A DNA stretch of 64,000 bases from Cryptomeria japonica (lineage: Eukaryota; Streptophyta; Pinopsida; Cupressales; Cupressaceae). Below the pieces are notes generated by a model, which saw only the letters and a program-made list of their open reading frames with translations, made no database searches and was not told the DNA's origin. The stretch lies in NCBI RefSeq assembly GCF_030272615.1, contig NC_081413.1, positions 101,098,239 to 101,162,238 of the forward strand. The letters are read 5' to 3'. Shown one piece after another: positions 35,568 to 49,078 of this stretch. Every line of letters starts with the position of its first letter. Positions within the stretch are counted from its first letter, which is position 1. The translations under genes and the position numbers were made by a program.

Positions 35568-36906
35568 TGTAACTCGGTAAAATTCATCATTGTATAACTA
35601 GAAATAATAAGGAAATCATGAATCCCTATTCTAGCTATGAATTCTAACAAATATCGATAGAATAATGTAAACAAGACAATAAGGATGTATAATATTCAAT
35701 CAAAACTCCCTATTCCATGATCGCATATAGCTTCCATTGTCCTTCTCTTCCTTGAGTATTGATGTTGGCTCTCAGATATTGTGTTGCTAACCTGCAAGTG
35801 ACACAAGATTTCAAAGTTTGTGATTGTTGAAAATGGAGAATTGATGTTGAATTTATATATTTTTTGGGAAGATTGATTAAGAGGTGGAACTCAAGTGAGC
35901 TAAAAAGTTTATTGATAGTTGATCTATTGATTGAGAGGTGGAACTCAATTGATTGAATAGATAAATGAGTTAACTGATTGAGAAAAAAGTTGATTGAAAG
36001 ATGAAAAAGAATGATTGGAGGATAATTGAGAAAATGATTTAATTAATCAATTAATTATAATGATCAATTAAATAGGTTGAATTGTTAACTAGAGATGACT
36101 CATTGAAAACTTTTTGAAAAAAAGCAAATTAGAAGATAGAAATAAATGATTGGGGGGAATTTGAAGGAATGATTTAATTAATTAATTAATTAATTGAATT
36201 GATTAATTTAACATGTGTTGTAGGATATTTTATTGTAATTCAATTTATTGATTTGCATGCTTTTGAACTCAATTTAGATATTCAATTTAATCTTTGCATG
36301 ATAATTGATTTAAATATTGAATTTATAATTCAATTTGATTTTTGAATATATTTAGAACTTGACTTAGAAATTCAATTTGATTTTTGAATGTTAATTGAAT
36401 TTTAATTTTATTTAAATTCAACTTGATCTTTGAATTCATGCAAACTTGATTTAGGAATTCAAATCAATTTTTAAAATCATGAAATTGAAATGCACATGTA
36501 ATGGAATTAGATGAATTTAGAAGAATATGAGTTTGAATTTGAATTAGAGGAATTAATGAAATTAGACTAAATTGGAATTTGGGGATTTGGAATTGGAATT
36601 GAAGAATGAATTAGCTAATTAAATCATTTTAAAAAACTATTTAATTATTTAAAAATTGAATTTAATTAAATAATAAATAATATTCAGTTAAAAGTATTAA
36701 AATCATAATTAATATTTAATTAATATTTAGAAAAGGGCTAAATGATTAATTGATTAGGAATAGAAATAGAATAATTAATAAGATGACAAAAAAAAATGAA
36801 TTTAGAAGAATAAGATTAATTAAATTAATTAAAAAATTAAAGAATTATTTCATCAATTATAGGAATAATTAGTACATGATTAATGAGACATTTTTAGGTG
36901 TCTACA
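35568..36906 (-). repeat. Element A 5' LTR (1339 bp)
   Basis: On the minus strand it starts TGTAGACACCTAAAAATG at 36906 and ends GAATTTTACCGAGTTACA at 35568, then TTTGGTGAACCTGACATG as candidate primer-binding region. The body is very AT-rich. Only 280 bp have a partner in the window. Confidence 0.75.
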
Positions 36907-38569
36907 AGAACCATTATTGATATTAAATCCCTTTGCCAAGATTGGTATGTTGTAGCAAGTTCCTCAAAAGACAATCCTCTACAAATGACATTGGGTCCTT
37001 ATGGTAGATCACAAAATGGAATGGACAAAAGCAAATAGCAAAGGGCAAAGCATAAAGAGGGTAATAAGAGAGTTCAAGTATAATCACAAAATGATAGTTT
37101 GATATGGACAAACAAATAAAATAGTCAAGTCAAGAGGCCTCTAAGCTTGATCAAGGAGAATTAGGTGAACTCAAACATACTAACCTGACAGAAAAGGAAA
37201 ATGCATACTTAATAGTAGTAGGAATCACTAAGTTCAAAGTCACTATTATGATGTCATGACAACTGTTGTTCTCAAAAAAGAGAAACCCAAGTTCACCTGC
37301 AATCTATCTATGAAATAGCCAATCTCAATCAATGAAAAGCTTCAGGGCTTGAACAACATAACAAGGATTTGAATCCTTCTACTCTTCAAGCTCTGCAAAA
37401 CCTAGGTGGGTGTACCTTTGATGCATTGACTCAGACCCATTACACACATATGATAGCATCAATAAAAGCAGATAGATCTCATAAGGCTTAAACAACTAGG
37501 AGGTTACAGCAAATGGGCTAGATCTACATTGACATCTCAACTAAGTTGAAGCATGAGATAGGTGGAACAAACTAAAACTACAAACATAAAAGTAAATGGA
37601 TATTTGATTTTAAAAATCTCTGAGAATCCCCAGAATCTGCAAGACCAGTGCCTTATCCAAGGGCATAGAGTCATACATCAAATTGGAAACGAAAAACCTC
37701 TACTGCAAATCCATCTTCATCATTAAATATTCCTGCATAAATGCATTACTCAGCTCATTCACAAAATCATCAGATCTTGAAAATATATTCCATTATTTAT
37801 GATTGATTACAGAATTTAAATTCTTCCTTAAAGAATGCCCACAAACAATCAGAACAATCTCCTTGAGATGACAAATTCCAGCCTCCTTGAGGATTTAATT
37901 TATAACAAAGAAATATATATCTAGAGACAATTCTGTGTGAATTTATGCATGTCTTACATACATAAGAACCTACAACAAAAAACACCTACAGCAAGAAGAT
38001 ATACTCCATTACTTGAAAAAGACATTATATTACAAACTTGGAAAAACTTAAAATCGAAGACCAAGATTAAGGCTTGCTCACAAAAATCTAGAACCCCCAC
38101 AAAATGAGAAGACCTCAAAATAAAAAGGAAGAGAGAAGAATTTCAAATTTCGTCCCCTGGCAATGACAACTGCCAAGTCTTTCAGTATTAACTGCCCACA
38201 CACTTGGCCTGTAGAAAATCTTCTCTTTGTGACTGAAAAATATATTCTAAGATCCCGAGGTAACTGCCCCAAAAATATTTGTCATGGGTTACACTTGACT
38301 ATAGAAATGGATTCCTCGGATCGACAGCTTTCCAATGATATATAATACTTATATATTCGAGCAAAAGATAATCCCTCAGCCATCAATCCCTCTGTAGGTC
38401 AGTCGTTAATTTCTCTATTTTCACTATAGTCTGAAACTATATTTTTAACTTTGAATTTCCCGCGTAGATCTCTACCACATGTCTTCCTCTAGATTGGCTC
38501 ATGATTCCCTCTAGACTCCACCTATCCTACCACCTAAGCATGGCCAGACCCACCACTTCCTTGTCATTG
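36907..38569. other. Non-coding stretch, nothing recognised
   Basis: Mixed-composition sequence with only short chance frames. I see no domain, RNA gene or clear repeat. It begins at the target-site flank of element A (AGAAC). Confidence 0.4.
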
Positions 38570-39139
38570 ATCCGCGATGGATATTCATCATGCATCTCTG
38601 CATAGTGGATCAGCAACCACCGTCCGATCATTTCCAACCTGCTCGTTCTTTATCTCCTTTGAATTTCTCTCCTATCAGGTCCCACCACTTGGTTGCCAAG
38701 TCATGTTGAATAGCCATCGAGCTACTATCCATTATGACATAGCGACCACCGTCAGATCCTCCATTTGATCATCAGATCTTCCTTGACTTGCCCACCTATT
38801 AATTCGCCTGGGCTACTCTATCTTCTAGCAGGCTCGCCATGTGTCACTCCCTAATTTGCATTGATCCCACCTTAACTGCCACCTCAACTACCACCTAGCT
38901 AGTCGCTAAGTCACAGGGATAACTAGTGGGCTTCTTTCCTTCGCGGTATAGCGATAACTGTTAGATCTCTTCACCCAGCCGTCAGATCTGCTCAACTTGC
39001 TCAGCCTTTACCTCTTTGTCCATCCATGCCACGTGTCTCCTCCAACCTTCTTATGGATCCACCTGTCTCGCCACTTGGACCTGCCACTGGACTTGGCCCC
39101 TTTGGTCCTTTTGATATTATTCTTTTCAGCCAAACTTCC
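38570..39139. repeat. Degenerate repeat (left part), CGACCACCGTCAGATC type
   Basis: Variants of ATAGCGACCACCGTCAGATC recur at 38597, 38738 and 38943, each near TTGACTTGCCCACC or TCAACTTGCTCAGCC words and CACGTGTC boxes. The family resumes at 40384 on the other side of the solo LTR. Confidence 0.6.
39135..39139. repeat. Left target duplication CTTCC
   Basis: CTTCC immediately before the TG of the solo LTR is repeated exactly at 40379-40383, immediately after its CA. Confidence 0.85.
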
Positions 39140-40378
39140 TGTAGCGTCCTAAAATTGTGACACTTGCAATTTCGACTGAATTTGGGTCTTCACGATGGCG
39201 ACGCAATGTTGAACCTGAATGGAGACCCCGAAACCTGCTTGTGACATCAAAAACTGCATATTTCTGCACCTTGGCCTGATCCCTCCTTGCACCCTGCTGT
39301 CCCAGGAGGTGGGACCATGGCGCCCAGCGCCCTGGTTCCCTAGGACCATGGTGCCCAACGCCCTGGTCACTAGCCCTATTTTGGGCCCGGTCTCTTGTTG
39401 GGCATCGGGTCTTTAAGTTTGCAAATTGGAAAATAATGTTTCTAGGTCGGCCTAAGGTCGGAAAAAATCAATCTCTCAACCCTAATTGACAAGTATATAA
39501 ACTACTTTTCCTCTCCTAGAAAGGGAGAAAGGAAATAAGCAAGAGCAAGGTGCGAAAGCAACATTCGAACATTCAAACATTCAAACATTCAAGCATTCAA
39601 GTATTCCTTCAAGCAATTGAGTATTCTAAGTCTCCATTCAAGGCTAGGTGTTGCATTCAAGACAAGGATTCAACCATTGAAGAGGAGATCACTTACAACA
39701 TACAACATACAACATAATTACACCTTCGCATGTAAGAATACAAACATTCTTACAACAAGGTATCAGTACTTGTTTACATTACAAACATTTACATTTACAA
39801 CATTCTCATTTCTTGGTTAATTCCAAAACTGGGGTTTGACCTAAAGGCAAACCCCTAATCCCTAACCCCCCAACCATCCTCTCTTTTCTGTGTGTAGGTT
39901 GTAGGTACGCGGCTGTAATTGAAGATCTGGAATCCTGGTGCAGAGACGAACAGATCCCCCTTTGTTTCGCAGATTTTTCGGAGGACCGTGTGCACTCCGG
40001 GCGCCATCGTCCCATCAACTTTCGCTCAAATTTGCAGAACAGCATCGTCTTGACATTTTACTGCTAATTCCAGGTCCGTAGCTTCATCCTGTGTCCCTAT
40101 CTCAGTTTATAAGTGAATCTTTCTTACTTTACATGCATTCCTAGTTCGATCATTCTATCTACATTCTTTACAAAAGAGGGTATCCTTGATGTCTTAACCC
40201 TTGAAACTCATTTAAAATCCAGTCTTGCATTGTGTGAGATTGGATCTTGTGGGTTTCAACCCCTCTTTTGAATGTAAAGTCTCTCCTAAGTGAAAACCGT
40301 CAACCCTAGTGACCCTCCTTTCTCTCTCCTTGGAGTGGAGTGGGGGGAACAACTAGGGTTCGATTTTTTCGCTTTACA
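39140..40378 (+). mobile_element. Solo LTR (1239 bp) with perfect 5-bp target duplication
   Basis: Starts TGTAGCGTCCTAAAATTG and ends TTCGCTTTACA, flanked by CTTCC on both sides. No internal region is present, so it probably arose by recombination between the two LTRs of a full element. In plus orientation it has AACCCTAATTG at 39478, TATATAA at about 39494 and CATTCAAA-type short repeats at 39567-39612, giving a plausible U3/R layout. The plus orientation rests on this TATA. Confidence 0.85.
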
Positions 40379-40383
40379 CTTCC

Positions 40384-40960
40384 TCCCTCGGTGAGTTGTT
40401 CACATGTCTCATTGATACTGTAGTTTCATCGATACTATTATTTTATCAACAGGACTAGTTCTGATTTCTTCAATGTACTTTGTGTTGATGGAACTGATGC
40501 CTTCAGTGAGTCCTTTTAGAGATCCATCAAAGCCACGATCTATTCAATAAATCACCCTTTGGTTTGTCTGCGCATCCAGCTGGCCACCATCTAGGCGCCA
40601 CTTGTTTGCCACTTGTCGCGAGGGTATTCATTTCAAGCACTTCACAACCGCGGTACAGCAATAGTCATGGATAGCCCTGGAATTTCACTCCACCGTTGAT
40701 CTTCCTCAGATCTGCCATTGGATCTCAGTGATCTGCTCGATCTTTAACTCGCCCCTTTTCGACACGTGCCTTGTCACCAAGTCGCGGTGAGTATTCAGTG
40801 GGCATCTTTCTATCGCGATATAGTGACCACCATCTGATCATTTGCAATCACCATCTGATCTGCCTGACTTGCTCGACCTTTAGCTTCTTCTCGCCAACCT
40901 ACCACAAAATTTAGATGCCTTGAGATGCGCACACGCGAGGGGCCCAGCGATGTTGAGCTT
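40384..40960. repeat. Degenerate repeat (right part), CGACCACCGTCAGATC type
   Basis: Continues the family of 38570-39139: CCGCGGTACAGCAATAGTCATGG at 40649, CGATATAGTGACCACCATCTG at 40836, with GATCTGC and CTTGCTCGACC words. The first 100 bases after the target duplication are not clearly of this type. Confidence 0.5.
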
Positions 40961-43900
40961 CCACTTGCCAAAAGCCCTTAATCTTTGACACTTAATATGT
41001 GTGGGGTTTTGCTTTTAAATATTAAAACTCTCCTCCCCACCACCAATGTGGGATAAATGCTTCTTCATGCCTAGCGAATGAAATTGCTTGGAAGTTTCAA
41101 AACCCTTACTCTGTCTGCAACCATGCGACCCCTTCTAGCTCACGGCGGGGAAGATTTTGGATCTACACATGCCAATTGTCTTTTCGTGGATTTTCTTTTG
41201 TTGATCGGATTTGTTGAGAGTTTCATGGCCTACATGACAGGCACGCGAGGGAAGGGTACTAGCCTCATTTTACCCTTTTTTGAAATGGACCTCAAGAATT
41301 GACTCAATTTTTTATGAGTTCCAACAACAACCACTATTATTTTGTGCTAGTCATGGGTGATATTGTATGTGTTATTCCAAATGCTAGTAATATGTCAAAA
41401 AGGGTATAAGTGACAATCAAGAAAGGTATTTTTTTAAGAAAGGAATAAAGCTTAAAGAAATTGATAATTTGTAGGTGATAAAGATAGCAATATGATAGCA
41501 TTGTGTTTATTATGAATATGAAGATGAAGGAACCATAAATGAATTAGCACCTGTCAAATCTTTTCCCTAGAAAGTATCTCATACCTTGTAAGGACTTTTA
41601 AGACAATTCAATATTTTATCACATGCCCTATCACCATGGAAAATAAAGTGGCAACTATTTGAAGGGGTAAAAGGTATTTATGATCAAAAGGAAAGAATCT
41701 AGGATAATTTGTTAATCTATACAAGCAATTGAGAGGATTTTGGGAGTATTTTGACCTAGTTTGAGCCTAATTGAGAGCATCTAGGAACTGAATAAGGGGA
41801 ACCATAAGTGGAAGGGTTAAAGAAGTTGAAAATTCTTCATTCAAATAACATTTTGGAGCATTTTAGAGGCCTAAAAAGTGGGGACAACTAAGCTAGACGC
41901 TCAAGGAGTTTTAACCCCGCAACAAGGCAAGAAACTTGTATTTCTTCATTCAACACATGTTCCTAAGATGTAGAAAAATATTAGGAAGCATATTAGGAGG
42001 CCTAAGGCCATTTTTAATTTTTATTTCTTATTGTTTAGACTAAGGATTGTAATAAAAAATAAGGTTTTTCCTAGTTTATTATGTATTGCAACTCATTGTA
42101 ACTTAGTTTCAGAGTGAGAAACGAGTATTTTTTAGACTTGTATATTGTTGTACACCTTCTCAATCAATAAAATATGTTATTTTTCCTTCATTGAAGTTTT
42201 TTATTGTGTTATCAAATGATTGATTTACCTTCTTGTGATTTATATGAAGATCCTTGAAAGTATTTCTCATTATCAACACCTTTCTAGGTATAAAATATAT
42301 GTTTTATGTGGGTTATAGGTTGTGTAAATGATACTAATAGTCAAATTTGTGAATAAATGTTACATTTTCCTTCTAATATAGTGAATATCATGACCTTCCT
42401 ATGAATTCCTAATGCATGGGCATGTAAAACCTCTAAATTATGTATAGACCATTCTTATAATCTGATTAGTTGTGTGTCTAAACCAATAATATATGTTTTA
42501 GAATTAATTTGGTACATCACCGTCATAGTCTTAGTTTTCATTCCAAGCCATTTATATTCCTTTTCTTATTAAACCTTAATTAGTTTAGTTCAATTTTAGG
42601 TGATGTTGAAAGGGAAATAGCCCTCTCTAGAGGTTCATTTCCACCATAGATCATCCACAACTTAGAAATGATCTCGTGTTTAACTAAGTTGTTGAGCTGA
42701 GAGATCAGCAAGGGTGCAAGCTTAGGTGATAACAATATGATCTTGTAAATTCTCATATACTCTTACTTTGTGTTTTTATACAATCTAGAAAATTATAAAG
42801 GAATTATGAAGATCTATTAATCCTATATGTGCATGTGTACTTTTGGATAGATCTAGTTATTGTATTTATTATATCTATAGTGGAAGCGTTTTTTAATATC
42901 CCATTTCAATTGAAAGGCTTGATAAAATCAAATATAACTTTTTTTCACTCAATTGAGCCGCCATATGAAATACTAAGCAAGGATTTGAAGATTAGATCTA
43001 ACAAATAGCTTTTTTATAGAGCATTTTTAGCCCGAATGGATCTTTTCATTATGTTCAGGAGGTCAAACAAATGAATTTTGACTATAAATTTATTCAATTT
43101 TGGTGCTAGTTTTTTCTAAGAAAAAAAAATCTTGGGAGTTTATACAAACCCCCAAGCTATAGTTGTCTAGTCGATTATCAAAAAAATAAAAAAAAATTAT
43201 TAAAGAATTATTTTGAATACTCTACATGGCACTGCACGCTAAGTTCTAGGTGTTAGTGTTAAGGTATTTAATCCCCATGCTTAGTGCTCAAGGGCTAAGC
43301 CCCTATGGAGTCTACAAACCATTGATCACACAAATCATTGGAGTAACTATGACCAATTTGAGAAAATAATGACAATATTTCCTTAAACTGTGACCCATTG
43401 ACCATCAACAATAACCTAACCACCCTAAATTCCATCACTTAGTCACCTCCCATTGGTTGTCACCACAAATAGTGTCGCCCATAGGCCACTTGGGAGCAAC
43501 CAATGCTCCCCAAATAGACCAAATTGGGCTTTTTTCAATTTTGAATAAATTTTGGCACATATATCTATTTTTGTTGAATAAATAGTCAATGAAAATCTAG
43601 AGACAAACACCTTCCATCCTTACTAGTCTTGATTAGATTTTTTTGTCATTTTTACTAGATAATGTAAGTTGAATCTATTGTTATTTTTTCTTCAACAAGT
43701 CATAACCTTCTCTCACAAATGCAATTTAAAAAAAAAATAGGCATTAGAAATTTATTGAAGAGAATTACACAATTATAGGGTTAGATTTTATATATTTTTT
43801 CTCTAGTTCATTTTGTATCAAAATTTGTGATTTTGGCCTCTATGGGCCTAGTGAGCATTGTAATCTAGTACAAGCATTGCAATTACACAAATCATAGAGT

Positions 43901-44114
43901 TTCAACATTGTAATATATTGGGGTGGTAATTTAGGAAATAGATGGAAATGAGGGATGTCTCTTGGTTTCCCTTTTGCACTTTTCTTTCTCTTTTTTTATA
44001 CTCAAACAATATTCTTTTCTACTAAAAATTCATTAACAAACAATTCCAATACTAACACCCTACAACCATTTTAATTAAAAAATTAAAGCAAAAATCTAGT
44101 TTAAAAGGGATGGA
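40961..44114. other. AT-rich non-coding stretch
   Basis: No supported gene. A 74-codon frame at 41078-41302 has no recognisable motif. CAATAAAATATG near 42166 could be a polyadenylation signal of an LTR. The stretch before the copia relic at 44115 may hold its leader. Confidence 0.35.
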
Positions 44115-45620
44115 TTGCATAGGATAAGAATGGGACTAGAAAATAAATCAATAATTGATGCAAAAAATCCAAAATGGTTTAATAAGTGTGATGAAGCTTT
44201 TGGAACCTTGTGTATGTGTGTATCTCTATATTTTCTCTTTCATGTTGAGTGTTTGTCTATACCAAATGGCATTTGGATAACATTGGAAACATTCTTTGGT
44301 AAACAATATGAATTGAGAGGTCATCAATTGGAGAATGATGGCATTGGTTTAAGTCTTTCAATTTTTGATATAATACGAGAATTATTCACCAAACTAAAGG
44401 CCATAATATTTCAATTGAAACAATGTGGAATAAAGAAAGATGGTAAATAATTGATCCCAGTATTCTCTCTAAACTTTGTCTTCACTATTTAGTCTTTGTT
44501 TCTACATTCTATAGTATTAAAAGTTCCTTAGGAGTTGCCTACTTAGGATCTACCTACACAATGTCTTATCTTGACATGTTTTCTATATAACTCACAAAAT
44601 AATAGGACAAGTTGGTTCAAATGAGTACTCTTAAATCTTTAAAGTATCATGGCTTGGCTACAACTCAAGGCACTAAATATCAATCAATGACAAACAAATT
44701 AAAAAAAAAGAGAACCAATGATAGAATGATTCAAATGCATCTTTGACTACTTCAAATGTAGACAATAAACCTTCTTCAAATTAAGGTAAACCTAAGAAGG
44801 AGAAGGTTATATGTGCTTACTATAAGAAACTTGGTCATGATAAACATAAAGGTATGGAGAAATAAATTGACTACCTCACACATCTTCTTGAGAAGATAAA
44901 CAAAGGGGTCACTGAATATTTAGATTCATCAAACCAAGAATCTGCAAAGAATAAAAAAATAGTTCATGTTGGTTATGCTTTTACATCAGACAAGAATAAA
45001 GGAAAATCTCTATGTGCTTTTAAATGTATTAGATCAAGGAGATAGCTTCTAGATTAAGGATCTTCTCATCATATGGTTTCTTCACATTATATATTCTCTT
45101 CTTTTTAGATTAATTTATTCCACCTATTTTGATGGGTAAAAATACATATATGAATGTAATAGGAAGAAATCTATTGATATTGGGGATGGCACTTTCAATG
45201 ATTTATTGTGTACATCATTTCTCCAATAATATTCTTTTCATCTATCAAATTATTCACAGTAGAGTAGGGAAGACTGTGGAATTTACTTTTAATCTAGCTT
45301 TCATCGGATATTTTAAAAGAAAAGAGATTATTGCTACTTGGGTGGATGATTGTGCATATTAGTTATACACCTTTTTGAACTTTGTCTTGATGGTGGCCTT
45401 GATTCTTTGAATGTTTATCACACTTATAGTGTGAATTTTTCTTTTGAGGATAATTTTGGTTACTTGAACATTGGTATTCTCACAAGTGCTTTAGTTATTC
45501 ATCATTTCATTCCATTTTCTCCATCTACTATTGCTACTACAAATTTTAGAGTCGCTTCATTGAAACCTTCTAGAGTTTTTTTGCAGCAAGGCATACATAG
45601 TCTTTAATTTAGATAGAGTT
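44115..45620 (+). pseudogene. Ty1/copia relic: gag, zinc knuckle, protease
   Basis: 44115-44450 reads like a copia Gag middle region (NPKWFNKCDEAFGTLCM, IPNGIWITLETFFGKQYEL). A degenerate knuckle ICAYYKKLGHDKHKG lies at about 44808. The protease box LLDxGSSHHMVSSHY follows at about 45050, and then IYQIIHSRVGKTVEFTFN at about 45240 matches the region usual just after copia protease. Stops and frameshifts break all parts. The frame at 45350-45607 may be an eroded pre-integrase region. No integrase or RT is recognisable. Confidence 0.65.
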
Positions 45621-46359
45621 TTGTGGGATGACATCTTGAAAAGTGTTTCAAAATTTTTTGTAGAGTCTCATATTATATTTTGGAGACAATATTGATTTGA
45701 TACATCTTCTCTTTGATGGAATTGATTCTTCTTTAGTTATTGTGATGGAACACTCTTACCCTCTTGTTCATTCCCTACATGATCATTCCTCACAATATGA
45801 CATGATTGTGGATACTTTAGAACAACACTTGGAGGAGACCTCTGTATATTCAAATGAGATACTTTATTCTTTTGATTATGTTCTACATCATTTTCTAGGA
45901 GATTTTAGATTGTAATATTTAATAATGTGGCCTAGAATGTCGGATTTGATTGTGACAATTTTCCAGCATTGATATGGATACTCTTAAGTAGAGGTCAGAG
46001 ACTTCATAGATTTTGAGATTTCTTCTTACATATTCCTTTCAATAGTGGGGATATGTCATGCATAAACCTTTGGTTTTGTTTCTTCCTAAGGGGATGCATG
46101 ATCTTCTACATCCAATTTAGCATCTACCATTGGCTCTATAAAATGTTTGGGGCTTTTTAGTCCTTCAATTCATTTCTCTCTATTTATGGGGTTGTATACT
46201 TCTTTTTTGTGGAGGGTACTTCTTCTTCTTTGGGGATAAATTATTTATACATGGGTACCTAACATGGCCTCATTTTTCAAGATCCACCATCGTCTTCTCA
46301 CCCACCTAAACCACACTTAAGGGGCATTAGAGTTATTTTTTATTTTCCTAGTGAGATAT
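45621..46359 (+). other. Eroded sequence after the copia relic
   Basis: A 72-codon frame at 45697-45915 has no recognisable motif. The rest is non-coding. It may be the decayed end of the copia element, but I see neither RT nor a clear LTR border. Confidence 0.35.
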
Positions 46360-46370
46360 ATATTTTTCCC

Positions 46371-47500
46371 TAGTCTTAGGTTTTTCCTACACTTATATTT
46401 TCTTAGGTCAATAAAGTGACTTCAATTAATTAATAACTAGGATAGTATATTGAGGTGTCCCCATACTTAAAGGGTGTGTTGAGCCCATATCAGTGTTAGG
46501 GTTTTGGCAAATCTGGAGCAAATACAAATTAACAATTATATGCAAATTTTAATACACAAAAGATGAAGAATCATACACAACACAAATAACACAAAGATTT
46601 AATATGGTTCACCCAAGATGAGCTACATCCACAAAACACAGTCGTCCAATCTTTTCTTATTATCCTATAAAAATAGTATGACACCACTACCGAGCCTTTT
46701 TCATTCCAACTGCTTATAACATGCAATTTTTAGTGCAATCTACAAAGTCGGCTTTTTTTAGGGTTTTTTTAAATGTCACCTTTTTCCAACAAAAAACGAC
46801 AAATTTTTTTTTCTATATATATTTTTCCTTAGTCTTAGGTTTTTCCTACACTTATATTTTCTCGGGTCAATAAAGTGACTTTAATTAGATAAAAGCTAGG
46901 ATAATGTATTGAGGTGTCCCCATACTTAAAGGGTGTGTTGAAACCATAGAAGTGTTAGGGTTTTGGCATATCTGGATCAAATACAACTTAATAATTATAT
47001 GTAAATTAAAATACACAAAAGATGAAGAATCATACACAACACAAATAACATAGAGATTTAGCGTGGTTCACCCAAGATGGGCTACATCCATATAACACAG
47101 TTGTCCAATCTTTTCTTATTATCCCATAAAAAACAATACAACACCATTACCAAGCCTTTTTCATTCCAGTCGCTTATAACATGCAATTTTTGGGGCAACC
47201 TACAAAGTCGACTTTTTTGGGGTTTTTTCAAATGTCAGTTTTTTTCAACAAAAAATGGCAAAAAAAAATCCTATATATATTTTTCCTTAGTCTTAGGTTT
47301 TTCCTACACTTATATTTTCTTAGGTCAATAAAGTGACTTTAATTAATTAATAACTAGGATAATATATTGAGGTGTCCCCATACTTAAAGGGTGTGTTGAA
47401 CCCATAGGAGTGTTAGGGTTTTGGCAAATCCGAAGAAAATACAAATTAACAATTATATGCAGATTTTCAAATACACAAAAGATGAAGAATCATACACAAC
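46371..47500 (+). repeat. Tandem repeat, about 458-bp unit, 2.5 copies
   Basis: TAGTCTTAGGTTTTTCCTAC begins at 46371, 46830 and 47288. Each unit continues with TTAGGGTTTTGGCA, GATGAAGAATCATACACAAC and, in the two full copies, GTGGTTCACCCAAGATG. The third copy stops near 47500. Differences between copies are small. It may derive from the LTR or leader of the neighbouring copia element. Confidence 0.9.
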
Positions 47501-49078
47501 CCAAACCCCAACAAGGATACATTACGAGTGTACAGTACTTGCATGATCAGTCACCACATACCAACAATCTCCCAATTGGAGATTGATCAGGTTACACACC
47601 AAATAAGCAAGAGAGAGGTGGGTGAAACAGTCTGGAACACTTCTAAACTAATCTAACATATATTATATAGTATTCAACAACAATACTAAAAAACATCAAC
47701 CACCGACACATGAACACCAGATTTACATGGAAAACCCAATCAGGGAAAAACATCATGAGAATCATACTCAAAATATAAATAGAATTGATTACATTTTTTT
47801 AGGCTCAATTCCAAGGAGCATCATACACCTAATAGACTAAGGTGCTCAGGGAAAGATACATGGACATGCAGAATTGAGGCACACTTCTTTAAGGCAAGAT
47901 GCAAAGGGCTACCAAGAGACCCATTATCTTCTCCCAATAAAAATAATAGTAGAAATGATATGAGAAGAATCTCTTGATCATGAAATTGTCCTTGAACCAC
48001 TATGTCAAGAAACCAATATCATGGCAAACACATCTGACATCCACCACTATCTCAGAACATTGTTACAGTAAGTATATCACCTTCAAAGCTCTTCACAACC
48101 TAACTTTCGCACATGCTGCAACACTAAATTTGCTTGTACATTATTTCCATTTACTTATCATCAATTCACACTCCATCCCATACACAACTCATATGTCTGC
48201 ACTTCTTAAATACAAGTTAGATCATCAAAGTTGATTGAGGCTTGGACCACTTATAAAGTAAACAATGTTGCACAAAATTAGCCACCCGAACTAAAAATAC
48301 CCAAAGTGATCCACTCTAGGAGAAAGAGGGGACTCAAATCCATCACAATACATCTTTCCAAGATGAATTGAACAAACCACACATGCTAACACATCCTCCA
48401 AAGTCAACACCAAATATTGTGTGTAGATAAACAATAAAAACCAACAACATCCTAGCTAAAAAACATATTCCAATGCAAAATACCTAACACAAATCTCCAC
48501 AAACCATGGTGAGACCATAACAATCATCTGTCATAACTCCCAAAGCATATCCGAATCAAAAAATATGATTTAAACAAGATAATCCAATTGGGCATACTGA
48601 AAAACATAACATACCAAACATAGACCAATATAACTCACTTGCGGAATAGAATCATCATCTAAGAATTAACCTGAAAAACTACATAAACTAAATAAACATG
48701 TCCAAAAAATTACCAATGTAGAGGCCACCAAGCAATATCCAGATCAAGCTGATAGACACTCACTATCAAAACACAACAACAACAACAACAAACTTATTCA
48801 ATTTGTGAACCATACATCGTGATAATACAACATATTTAGAAACTAAAAACATAATCTTCACCATCCAAAGGCATTAAAAACTATTTCCTGTGTACTAAAC
48901 TTGCCATGCAACTATAACTTTCCAAATAAGCTCCACTAACAACAACAACACTAGATAGAGAAACATGTATCAAACTCAACAAAACCACAAACTCAATAGC
49001 AACACTAGATAGAGAAACCTACAACAGTTCAAGAACATATCCAAACTAGACTCTATCCAGAACACCAAGTTTGGCATC
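47501..49078. other. CA-rich non-coding stretch
   Basis: No supported gene. It contains a short (CAA)n run at 48773-48792 and CAACAACAACAC near 48943. GATTGATCAGG at 47582 and the CA-rich sequence resemble transposon leader DNA but cannot be assigned. Confidence 0.4.

Larger units (their letters stand above)
26880..36906 (-). mobile_element. Non-autonomous LTR element A
   Basis: 5' LTR at 35568-36906, 3' LTR fragment at 26880-27159 and polypurine tract at 27160-27176 define a minus-strand element about 8.4 kb inside. No protease, RT, RNase H or integrase is visible anywhere in it. The only long coding tract is a Pro/Ser/Gln-rich G-patch protein relic (32774-29969). Leader and coding regions correspond to element B. 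The right flank begins AGAAC. The matching target copy on the left is lost in the truncation. Confidence 0.7.

Noticed and set aside
44115-46359. Full Ty1/copia element with integrase and RT
   Set aside because: Only gag, knuckle and protease-like traces can be recognised. No HHCC, DDE or YVDD-type box was found downstream.
47974-48234. 86-codon plus-strand frame
   Set aside because: No domain, no neighbours to support it, and composition like the surrounding CA-rich non-coding DNA.
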